A stretch of 7,557 nt of DNA from Candidatus Kapaibacterium sp. (lineage in GTDB: Bacteria; Bacteroidota; Ignavibacteria; Kapaibacteriales; UBA2268): the NCBI GenBank assembly GCA_028691175.1, contig JAQUZU010000085.1:1-7557 (forward strand). Direction: 5' to 3'. This document shows, piece by piece, positions 1 to 6,089 of the stretch. The notes under the pieces are model-generated. The model did no database searches. It had not been told where the DNA came from and worked only from the letters and a program-made list of their open reading frames with translations. A program made the translations under genes and the position numbers. The stretch's first letter is position 1; each line of letters begins with the position of its first letter.

Positions 1-2
1 CA

Positions 3-713
3 TTGCCAATGGGAATTTTGCTGGGGATAATTTTGGCAATCGTTCCGGGACCGGTAGCGGTCGGAGCGATGAAACTCAGCCTGAATAACGGACGAAAAGC
101 CGGCCTGCTTTATGCTGCAGGCGGTGGAATAATGGACGCGATATTTTGCAGTTGTGCTATTTTCGCGACTTCTGCCGTAATTAGTGCAATCGGAAATTTT
201 TCGGCAGAGCATCCGATATTGATTTTTTCTATTCAAATTCTTATCGTAGCCGGAATCCTGATTTACGGCATAATGCAGTTCAAGGAGGCTAAACGTAATA
301 ATCGCAATGAGATAGAAGAATTAGAAAAAAGTAGCAACACTTTGCTCGACCGGGTTAAGCATCACGGTCCGCTGGCAATTGGTATTGCAATCTCGATGAC
401 GAACGTCCCAAGCCCGACATTTCTGCCCGGGCTGGCATATTTTACCTTGCAGGTACAAAAATTACATTTCTACGAAATAAACTGGATTTCGAATTTGCTG
501 CTGGCGATTGGCTTCGGAATCGGAAATTTCCTCTGGCTCTCGGCCATCGTTCGTGCGGTTACTCACTATAAAAATAAATTTTCAACTAAATTTATCAGTG
601 TGATTTATAAATTTGCAGGCTGCACGTTGCTTTGTTTTGGAACCATTCTGGGATATCGCGTGGTGTCTATTACTCGCTGGTCGGAAATATTTAGTTTCCT
701 GATTGCATTCTGA
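3..713 (+). CDS. LysE family amino-acid exporter, probably 5' partial
   Basis: Inner-membrane transporter of the LysE/RhtB superfamily, which exports amino acids or related small solutes; the substrate cannot be read from the sequence. The family signature PGPVAV follows a glycine/isoleucine-rich first helix (residues 4-23 of this frame). Further hydrophobic segments lie near residues 35-62, 71-93, 122-148, 161-183 and 203-221, giving the usual six. A charged loop at 94-121 (KEAKRNNRNEIEELEK) separates helices 3 and 4, and NVPSPTF at 134-140 sits where the family has its second conserved proline region. The frame is open to the window edge. The first codons are a TTG at 3 and an ATG at 9, both only a few residues before the PGP motif. 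Family members usually have a slightly longer N-terminus, so the true start is probably just upstream. It is followed 14 bases later by a second LysE-type gene, probably in the same operon. Confidence 0.85.
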   Translation: MPMGILLGIILAIVPGPVAVGAMKLSLNNGRKAGLLYAAGGGIMDAIFCSCAIFATSAVISAIGNFSAEHPILIFSIQILIVAGILIYGIMQFKEAKRNNRNEIEELEKSSNTLLDRVKHHGPLAIGIAISMTNVPSPTFLPGLAYFTLQVQKLHFYEINWISNLLLAIGFGIGNFLWLSAIVRAVTHYKNKFSTKFISVIYKFAGCTLLCFGTILGYRVVSITRWSEIFSFLIAF

Positions 714-727
714 ACGGACTTAACTCA

Positions 728-1330
728 ATGAATTATATAGATTTCATGATTGCCGCTCTTTGCGTGATTGCAATGCCGGGGCAAGATGTGATGTATCTTA
801 TCTCGCAGAGTATTTCGAATAGCCGCAAAGCAGGACTTTTTACTGCTTTCGGGCTAGCCTCCGGAAATATAGTTCATACGACGGCGATTGCGTTTGGTTT
901 TAGCTATGTGGTGGCGAATTCTCCTGTATTGCTTACAGCAATAAAATTTGTCGGTGCGGCTTATTTGATTTATTTATCAATTGTTTTTTTCAGGGATAAA
1001 TCGCTTTTGACAACTCAGAAAATCGATAAACGTGCGGCCCGGCAGCTGTATTTTCGCGGTGTCGCGATGAATGTTTTGAATGCAAAAGCGTGGCTTTTCG
1101 CGGTGCTGTTCTTCCCGCAATTCCTTAATCCTCAATCAGTTACTCCGATACTCGATGTGTATGTTCTCGGCATAATTTTCATAATTATGACTTTGATAGT
1201 CTTTTCGACGTTTGCTTTTCTGGCGTCGTCTTTTGCAGAAAAACTTGTAAATTCCGAGCGAGCAGCAAACATAATCCGCTATTTCAAGTCTGTCACAATG
1301 TTGCTGATAGCAATTTATCTTTTTCTATAA
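728..1330 (+). CDS. LysE/RhtB family amino-acid exporter with PGQD signature
   Basis: A 200-residue inner-membrane protein of the RhtB branch of the LysE superfamily, a typical full length. RhtB-type proteins export amino acids such as homoserine, threonine or leucine; the substrate here is unknown. The N-terminal motif at residues 17-20 is PGQD where most members have PGPD. The glycine-rich second helix (FGLASGN, 41-47), the third helix (about 68-88, GAAYLIYLS) and the fourth-segment motif FRGVAMNVLNAKAWLF (109-124, PQF at 130-132) match the family pattern closely. Helices also lie near 143-168 and 184-200. The ATG at 728 gives the expected N-terminus; a weak GGAC lies about 11 bases upstream. 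The gene starts 14 bases after the previous exporter and is clearly diverged from it, so this is a pair of paralogues rather than a recent duplication. Confidence 0.88.
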   Translation: MNYIDFMIAALCVIAMPGQDVMYLISQSISNSRKAGLFTAFGLASGNIVHTTAIAFGFSYVVANSPVLLTAIKFVGAAYLIYLSIVFFRDKSLLTTQKIDKRAARQLYFRGVAMNVLNAKAWLFAVLFFPQFLNPQSVTPILDVYVLGIIFIIMTLIVFSTFAFLASSFAEKLVNSERAANIIRYFKSVTMLLIAIYLFL

Positions 1331-1386
1331 ATTTTTTTCAAATCCGATTAAACTTTTGCACGCACGCTGTGTCTATAAAAGTATTA

Positions 1387-1417
1387 TTGATGATTTTACC
1401 TTAACAGGTATGATTTG
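1387..1417 (+). promoter_or_regulatory. Possible Bacteroidota-type promoter before the 1439 hairpin
   Basis: A TTG at 1387-1389 is followed after 19 bases by TATGATTTG (1409-1417). This resembles the Bacteroidota sigma-ABfr pattern (TTG, about 19-21 bases, TAnnTTTG) but has one extra base inside the downstream box. A transcript starting about seven bases later would run straight into the strong terminator hairpin ending at 1474, giving an RNA of about 50 nt. Weak and unproven: one off-consensus spacing, in AT-rich DNA where such matches arise by chance. Confidence 0.2.
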
Positions 1418-1438
1418 TAATAATGCCCTCAATACAGT

Positions 1439-1474
1439 TGCTTCTACCCACAACACAGGGTAGAAGCATTTTTT
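1439..1474 (+). terminator. Strong rho-independent terminator
   Basis: A perfect 11-bp stem, TGCTTCTACCC (1439-1449) with GGGTAGAAGCA (1458-1468), encloses an 8-base loop and is followed by six T residues (1469-1474). It lies 109 bases after the second exporter's stop and 103 bases before the barrel gene. The simplest reading is that it ends the exporter operon. It could instead end a short RNA started in the gap, or act as an attenuator for the downstream operon. Confidence 0.85.
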
Positions 1475-1520
1475 GTCTCCGGATATTTAATAGACTTACA
1501 ATAATAGTACTGTAATTCCG

Positions 1521-1563
1521 TTTAATATTTTATTTTGTGCGGACATATTAAATATTATATAAA
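1521..1563 (+). promoter_or_regulatory. Candidate promoter region of the barrel/Omp28 operon
   Basis: The 100 bases between the terminator and the barrel gene are strongly AT-rich and must carry its promoter if the hairpin at 1439 terminates fully. The best sigma70-like pair is TTGTGC (1535-1540), 17 bases, then TATAAA (1558-1563), but this leaves a leader of under ten bases before ATG 1578. An 8-bp inverted repeat, TTTAATAT (1521-1528) and ATATTAAA (1545-1552), overlaps the -35 box and could be an operator or simply AT-rich chance. No convincing TAnnTTTG box is present. Confidence 0.25.
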
Positions 1564-1577
1564 CAGAAAGAAAACTT

Positions 1578-3236
1578 ATGAGTTGTAAGAAGTTCTTATT
1601 ATTGGGATTGGTGCCGTTTTTTATGCAACAGGCGTCAGCACAGTCCGGCGGAAGTATCGGCTCGTTTTCAGGAAATTTTCAGCTCGACAAGCAATACTAT
1701 TTAGAAGATAAAGATATCGGTGCGGAGAAAGTAAAGGAAAAAATCCTCAGCAACGGGTATTTTAATCTGAATTATATCAATGGCGATTTTACCGCCGGCA
1801 TTAGATATGAAAATTATACTAATCCGCTGCTTGGCTTCAACTCGAAACTTAAGGGGTCCGGCGTGCCGTATCGCTATATTCGCTATAATAACGGTTTTGT
1901 AGATGTTACTGCCGGCAATTTCTATGAGCAATTCGGCAGCGGAATGATTTTCCGTTCATACGAAGACCGCCAGCTCGGCATCGATAATGCTATTGACGGT
2001 TTGCGCGTTAAATTAAATCCGATTGACGGTATTGAACTGACAGCATTGATTGGCAAGATGCGCAACTACTGGAATACGAGCGAAGCAATTATTCGTGCGG
2101 GCGACATTGACGCAAATATTAATACGCTTTTGCCGGGGCTGATGGGCGACGATATTCAATTGAATCTTGGTGCGTCGATTGTCAGCAAATACCTTCCGGA
2201 GAAAGATCCGACACTCGTTTTGCCGGAAAATGTTGCGGCGGGAGCGTTCAGATTTAATCTTACAGGCGAGAAATTCTCGATTAACTCAGAATTTGCATAT
2301 AAGGCAAATGACCCGATTTATACCAACAATAAATCGTACAATGATGGAACCGGATTTTTATTGCAGGCTTCGTATTATGACGACGGAATCGGAATTTCGC
2401 TCAATTTGCACAGAATCGACAACTTTGATTTCCGTGCGGACAGAAATGCGACTCAGACCGATTATTGCATAAACTATTTGCCGCCGATAAGCAAGCAGCA
2501 TACTTACAGTTTGACGAACATGTATCCGTATTCTACGCAGTTAAACGGCGAAGTCGGAGCACAGGCGGAGATAACTTATACATTCGATAAATCCTCGTTT
2601 CTCGGCGGAAAATATCCGTGGGAGATCAATCTAAACTGCTCGTATATCAATGCCTTAGATACGGCTTATACAGAGAAATATCTTTATGATTCGCCATTCT
2701 TCAGTATTGGCGACAGAAATTTCTTCCAAGATTACAGCATTTATGCGTCTAAGAAATTCTCATCCGACGTGAAATCGAATTTCGGCGTTGTATATCAAAA
2801 TTATGATCGCGATATCGCAGAAAAAGGCGGTGCGCCGACTTTCGGAAAAGTTCAGACAGTCAGTGCGGTTGTAGATTTCACATTTAAACTTGCACAAAAA
2901 CAATATCTCCGCACAGAAGCACAGCATCAGTGGTATACTCAGGATTCGACTGTTCACAGCAAGGAATATTCCAATGGAAATTGGATTGCGCTTCTCGCAG
3001 AATATACCATTGCACCGCATTGGTATTTCACTTTGCTCGATGAATGGAACTATGGTAATGAATATGATGACAAGCAGTTGCATTATTATTCTGCATCGAT
3101 TGCATACAATCGTGGCGGTTCGCGCGTTCAGTTTGGCTATGGGCGCCAGAGAGCGGGCATTTTGTGTGTAGGTGGTGTTTGTCGTCAAGTGCCGTCGTCG
3201 AACGGATTTAATCTAAGTATTTCAACATCATTCTAA
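1578..3236 (+). CDS. DUF6029-type outer-membrane beta-barrel protein
   Basis: A predicted outer-membrane protein of unknown function, recognised as the DUF6029 type found in Bacteroidota. A Sec signal peptide covers residues 1-21 (two lysines, a hydrophobic core, then ASA before Gln22). The mature part alternates polar and aromatic residues as beta-barrel strands do, for example 96-120 and 340-360, and ends in the aromatic-terminated strand GFNLSISTSF, the outer-membrane insertion signal. Near the C-terminus is YGRQRAGILCVGGVCR (521-536), a conserved-looking block with a CX4C pair at Cys530 and Cys535; the other mature cysteines are Cys297 and Cys354. The ATG at 1578 is chosen because the signal peptide begins there, with a weak purine tract (AGAAAG) upstream. 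The omp28-like gene follows after 9 bases, so the two are almost certainly co-transcribed. No type IX secretion tail or TonB plug is seen. The family assignment is from memory of conserved blocks. Confidence 0.8.
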   Translation: MSCKKFLLLGLVPFFMQQASAQSGGSIGSFSGNFQLDKQYYLEDKDIGAEKVKEKILSNGYFNLNYINGDFTAGIRYENYTNPLLGFNSKLKGSGVPYRYIRYNNGFVDVTAGNFYEQFGSGMIFRSYEDRQLGIDNAIDGLRVKLNPIDGIELTALIGKMRNYWNTSEAIIRAGDIDANINTLLPGLMGDDIQLNLGASIVSKYLPEKDPTLVLPENVAAGAFRFNLTGEKFSINSEFAYKANDPIYTNNKSYNDGTGFLLQASYYDDGIGISLNLHRIDNFDFRADRNATQTDYCINYLPPISKQHTYSLTNMYPYSTQLNGEVGAQAEITYTFDKSSFLGGKYPWEINLNCSYINALDTAYTEKYLYDSPFFSIGDRNFFQDYSIYASKKFSSDVKSNFGVVYQNYDRDIAEKGGAPTFGKVQTVSAVVDFTFKLAQKQYLRTEAQHQWYTQDSTVHSKEYSNGNWIALLAEYTIAPHWYFTLLDEWNYGNEYDDKQLHYYSASIAYNRGGSRVQFGYGRQRAGILCVGGVCRQVPSSNGFNLSISTSF

Positions 3237-3241
3237 GAGGA
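3236..3241 (+). promoter_or_regulatory. Ribosome binding site of the Omp28-like gene
   Basis: AGAGGA ends 4 bases before ATG 3246 and overlaps the last base of the barrel gene's stop codon. It is the only clear Shine-Dalgarno sequence before a gene in this window. It fixes the start, which also gives a well-formed lipoprotein signal peptide. Confidence 0.6.
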
Positions 3242-3245
3242 CAAA

Positions 3246-4106
3246 ATGAAATTTCTAAATATATTGAAGCTTGCATTTGTTTCAGTTTTGTTTGCGTCGC
3301 TATATTCTTGCGATGTAATAGATAAACCATTCGAAGAGAGCCTGACTCCCGAAGATACCACTTCTACTACGACACATGTCCGCAAGATTTTGCTTGAAGA
3401 ATATACCGGTTTTCAGTGCCCGAACTGTCCTTCTGCCATTCCGGTAATTGAAGCGTTAAAGGCGGTTTATTCCGATCGACTGGTTGTAATGGCTGTCCAT
3501 GCCGGATATTTTGCAAAACCTGATGCTTCCTCAGGGCATTATCTATATGATTTCCGCACTTCTGTAGGTACCGACTGGTATCGCGAATTCGGAATCGAAT
3601 CTAATCCGATGGGCTTGATTAACCGCATAGGCAAAACGACAAACCAGCACATCTTCGCGCCGGGTTCGTGGGCAGAGCAGATTGCGACATTGGCTGAAGA
3701 CAATGAACCGGAAATGCTGATTAACATTACGCCGAGTTATACTGATGGTGCCGCTTCTATCGGTGCAAAAGTCGATGTTGAATTTCTGCAGGACTTGGAA
3801 AAACGCTATATGCTGTCGGTTGTATTGATTCAAGACGGAATTATCGATGTTCAGAATAATGGCGGAACTGTAGTCGAGGGTTATGAACATAATCACGTGT
3901 TGCGCGGTGCGTTCAATTCGTCATGGGGAGAAGCAGTAAATTCTGAAAACGTTGCGAAAGGCGAAAAATATTCGACTAACCTATCAATCGCAGTGAAAGA
4001 AGATACGACTCATCCATGGGAAGCCGACAAAATGAAAATTATTGCTTTTGTCTATGATGTAAATACTTACGAAGTAATGCAAGTAGAAGAAGTAAGCGTT
4101 AAGTAA
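3246..4106 (+). CDS. Omp28-like outer-membrane lipoprotein with CPNC thioredoxin-like motif
   Basis: A 286-residue exported lipoprotein of the Omp28 family, first known from Porphyromonas gingivalis. Residues 1-21 form a signal peptide ending in LYSC, so Cys22 is the probable lipidated residue; the -2 tyrosine is non-standard. A low-complexity Thr/Ser/Glu linker (30-44) leads to a thioredoxin-like region: strand VRKILLEEYTG (45-55), then CPNC at 58-61 in the active-site position, a second strand at 78-85, and NPMGLINR (120-127) in the place of the conserved cis-proline loop. The rest (about 155-286) is beta-rich, ending MQVEEVSVK. The CXXC suggests thiol-disulfide activity, but catalysis by Omp28 proteins is inferred here, not established. 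It lies 9 bases after the barrel gene and is followed by a strong terminator, so it closes that operon. Cell location is probably the outer membrane, facing periplasm or surface. Confidence 0.85.
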   Translation: MKFLNILKLAFVSVLFASLYSCDVIDKPFEESLTPEDTTSTTTHVRKILLEEYTGFQCPNCPSAIPVIEALKAVYSDRLVVMAVHAGYFAKPDASSGHYLYDFRTSVGTDWYREFGIESNPMGLINRIGKTTNQHIFAPGSWAEQIATLAEDNEPEMLINITPSYTDGAASIGAKVDVEFLQDLEKRYMLSVVLIQDGIIDVQNNGGTVVEGYEHNHVLRGAFNSSWGEAVNSENVAKGEKYSTNLSIAVKEDTTHPWEADKMKIIAFVYDVNTYEVMQVEEVSVK

Positions 4107-4126
4107 TTGAATTAAAATGAGTTATT

Positions 4127-4171
4127 AGGGAAAGTCCGAGCGGTTGTTCCAATGGACTTTCCCTTTCGTTT
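4127..4171 (+). terminator. Intrinsic terminator overlapping the apparent hpnC start
   Basis: A perfect 11-bp inverted repeat, AGGGAAAGTCC (4127-4137) and GGACTTTCCCT (4154-4164), with a 16-base loop, is followed by the interrupted T tract TTCGTTT (4165-4171). It begins 20 bases after the Omp28-like stop. The upstream-most in-frame ATG of hpnC (4152) straddles the loop and the right arm, and the next ATG (4176) lies 12 bases past the stem. This favours 4176 as the true start. The T tract is broken by CG, so termination may be partial. Confidence 0.75.
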
Positions 4172-4175
4172 AGTA

Positions 4176-5087
4176 ATGAAAGTAGATCTTCAAGATATTG
4201 CAAAAATTTCCGGCGGCAGGTATTCGGTCAGTAATTTGACGGACGCAGAGAGATTTTGCAGGTCGATTGCGACATCGCACTATGAGAATTTTCCGGTGGC
4301 GTCCGTGCTTTTTCCGAAAAATCGGCGGCAAGACATATTTAATATTTATGCGTTTGCTCGCACTGCGGACGATATTGCCGACACGCTTTTAGATTTTTCC
4401 GAGCACGAGCGGCGTATGCTGCTATCAGCCTATCTCGAAAATCTGCACAAATACGTGTCCGGCAGCACAATTTCGGAAAAAAATAATCCTGTTTTGCTGG
4501 CGTTGAGCAAAACAATTAACAGGCTCGGGCTGCCGCTTGATCCATTTGAAAAACTGATTGCCGCGTTTTCGTGGGATTCTGATTTTAAGCAGCCACGCGA
4601 GTGGAGCGATTTGCACGCGTATTGTGCGAAGTCGGCTAATCCGGTCGGCGAACTCGTGTTGCGCGTTTTCGGCTTATATAATCGGGAGACAGCGTATCTC
4701 TCCGATTGCATTTGCACGGGCTTGCAACTTGTGAATTTCTGGCAGGATTTCTCTGTGGATTTGCCAAACGGACGCGTTTTTATTCCGAGCGAAATTTTGC
4801 AGAAGCATAATCTGAGCGAAACCGATTATAATAGTTGGGCGGCTGACGAAAATTTTCAGTTATGCCTCGAAGAAATTTACGATTATACCGAAAAATATTT
4901 TGTTATTGGCAAAGAATTGGTTAATTTGCTGTTTCCAAAGAGACTGAAAATAGAAATCTCGCTAACACGTCTCGGCGGAATGAAAATTCTCGAAAAAACA
5001 CGGCAACTCGGAATTAATATTTTGCAGCAACGTCCGCAAATCAGTAAGTGCGATATTATGCAGATATTTACAAAATCATTGATATGA
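4176..5087 (+). CDS. hpnC: Hydroxysqualene synthase HpnC
   Basis: Trans-isoprenyl diphosphate synthase of the squalene/phytoene synthase superfamily. In the HpnCDE route, HpnC converts presqualene diphosphate to hydroxysqualene, feeding squalene and hopanoid synthesis. Numbering from ATG 4152, HpnC hallmarks are SHYENFPVAS (42-51), YAFARTADDIAD (66-77; first Asp-rich motif), YCAKSANPVGELVL (157-170) and NFWQDFSVDLPNGRVFIP (195-212; second Asp-rich motif, Asp199 and Asp203). The SANPVG and ENFPVAS blocks set HpnC apart from HpnD and CrtB. I place the start at ATG 4176 (303 residues) because ATG 4152 (311 residues) lies inside a terminator hairpin and would encode seven extra residues from its right arm and flank. 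Neither start has a good Shine-Dalgarno sequence. The stop overlaps the hpnD start by four bases (ATGA), indicating translational coupling. Confidence 0.92.
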   Translation: MKVDLQDIAKISGGRYSVSNLTDAERFCRSIATSHYENFPVASVLFPKNRRQDIFNIYAFARTADDIADTLLDFSEHERRMLLSAYLENLHKYVSGSTISEKNNPVLLALSKTINRLGLPLDPFEKLIAAFSWDSDFKQPREWSDLHAYCAKSANPVGELVLRVFGLYNRETAYLSDCICTGLQLVNFWQDFSVDLPNGRVFIPSEILQKHNLSETDYNSWAADENFQLCLEEIYDYTEKYFVIGKELVNLLFPKRLKIEISLTRLGGMKILEKTRQLGINILQQRPQISKCDIMQIFTKSLI

Positions 5088-6001
5088 AAAACGGCTTTAC
5101 GGAATATATTACCAAGCATGACCTGGCACGATATGAAAACGAAAAAGTTCTCGAAGAGGGCAAATCGAATTTTGCGTCGTCGTTTGCCGTTTTGTCTCGC
5201 GACGAGAAAAACGCGATTAATTCCGTGTATTCTTTCTGCTCGTATATTGATGATATAGTAGATGCACCGGAAAATTCCGCCTCTGCTCGAAAGCGAAAAC
5301 TCGAGCGCCTGCATTGGTGGGAAGAGATTATCGAAAAGTTTTATGCCGGAAATATCGATAATATTGCGATGAAGCCGTTCGAAAAGTTAATCGGACACTA
5401 TAATATTCCGAAGCAATACTTTATCACGTTGATTGACGGCTGCAAACGAGACTTGTTGCAAAATCGCTATGCGACGTTTGACGAACTCAAAGAATATTGC
5501 TATGGGGTAGCCGGAATTGTCGGGCTGATCAGCATTGAAATCTTCGGTTATAAGTATGAGGAAACTAAAAATTACGCGATTAATCTGGGATATGCGTTGC
5601 AACTGACGAATATAATTCGCGATGTAAAAGCAGATAAATTGCGCAATTACATTTATTTGCCGAAAGAAGACTTAGAGCGCTTTGATTATTCCGAAGAAGA
5701 CATTATTAATGAAGTTTATAACGAAAACTTTCTCGAATTAATGCGCTTCCAGACCTCGCGTGCCAGAGAATATTTTCACAAAGCACGGACTTGCCTGCAT
5801 CCGGACGAGCGTGCGACCGTTTTTGCCGCCGAAATTATGGATGCAATATATTATAGACTCCTCGAAAAAATCGAACTCAACGAGTTCCGAATCTACGATA
5901 AACGCATTCGCGTATCGACTCCGCACAAAATATACCTTGCGTTCAAGCACAAGGTTCAGGCGGCACTCTTGGTTGACCGCATTAAAAAAAATAATGCATA
6001 A
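5084..6001 (+). CDS. hpnD: Presqualene diphosphate synthase HpnD
   Basis: Second squalene/phytoene synthase-family enzyme. HpnD joins two farnesyl diphosphates head-to-head into presqualene diphosphate, the substrate of HpnC. Residues from ATG 5084: SSFAVLSRDEKNAINSVYSFC (32-52, the family's opening helices), DDIVD (56-60, first Asp-rich Mg-binding motif), YCYGVAGIVG (138-147, canonical block), and QLTNIIRDVKAD (173-184, second Asp-rich motif as Asp180/Asp184), followed by RNYIYLPKEDL (187-197). At 305 residues it is slightly longer than most HpnD proteins, mainly from about 20 N-terminal residues before the conserved fold. ATG 5084 overlaps the hpnC stop as ATGA and is preferred over an in-frame GTG at 5048, which would extend the overlap to 40 bases. 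A dehydrosqualene or phytoene synthase role is possible from the fold alone, but the hpnC partner argues for HpnD. Confidence 0.9.
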   Translation: MKNGFTEYITKHDLARYENEKVLEEGKSNFASSFAVLSRDEKNAINSVYSFCSYIDDIVDAPENSASARKRKLERLHWWEEIIEKFYAGNIDNIAMKPFEKLIGHYNIPKQYFITLIDGCKRDLLQNRYATFDELKEYCYGVAGIVGLISIEIFGYKYEETKNYAINLGYALQLTNIIRDVKADKLRNYIYLPKEDLERFDYSEEDIINEVYNENFLELMRFQTSRAREYFHKARTCLHPDERATVFAAEIMDAIYYRLLEKIELNEFRIYDKRIRVSTPHKIYLAFKHKVQAALLVDRIKKNNA

Positions 6002-6019
6002 ATATTTGAATTATTTTTT
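5986..6019 (+). terminator. Weak AT-only hairpin at the end of hpnD
   Basis: AAAAAATAAT (5986-5995) and ATTATTTTTT (6010-6019) form a perfect 10-bp but A/T-only stem with a 14-base loop spanning the hpnD stop codon; the right arm itself supplies the T tract. A/T stems are weak, so this would be an inefficient terminator, and an oligo-A end of gene meeting a T-rich spacer could produce it by chance. The rest of the 88-base gap to the next gene is AT-rich, with only a poor promoter match (TTGTTT at 6018, TATGTT at 6042). Confidence 0.3.
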
Positions 6020-6089
6020 GTTTTGTATAAATATTTCTTTGTATGTTCGTCTATACACGTAGTAAATTTCTTAACATTGAAATACGACT

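Noticed and set aside
3..1330. Tandem exporters as a recent gene duplication
   Set aside because: They differ in length, loop composition and signature motif (PGPVAV against PGQDVM); no long nucleotide identity is seen between them.
1423..1515. A 30-codon open frame starting ATG 1423 across the terminator hairpin
   Set aside because: It reads through both arms of a strong terminator, has no ribosome binding site, and its hydrophobic/basic composition matches nothing known.
1521..1552. Inverted repeat TTTAATAT/ATATTAAA as a specific operator
   Set aside because: Only 8 bp and purely A/T, in a very AT-rich gap; expected by chance. Kept only as a remark in the promoter entry.
2760..3188. A 142-codon open frame on the minus strand inside the barrel gene
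   Set aside because: It lies fully antisense to a gene with a clear signal peptide and barrel pattern, and its translation shows no recognisable domain; it is a shadow of the real frame.
5048..5083. GTG at 5048 as an upstream start for hpnD
   Set aside because: It adds 12 residues with no family similarity and a long overlap with hpnC; ATG 5084 gives the typical ATGA coupling overlap.
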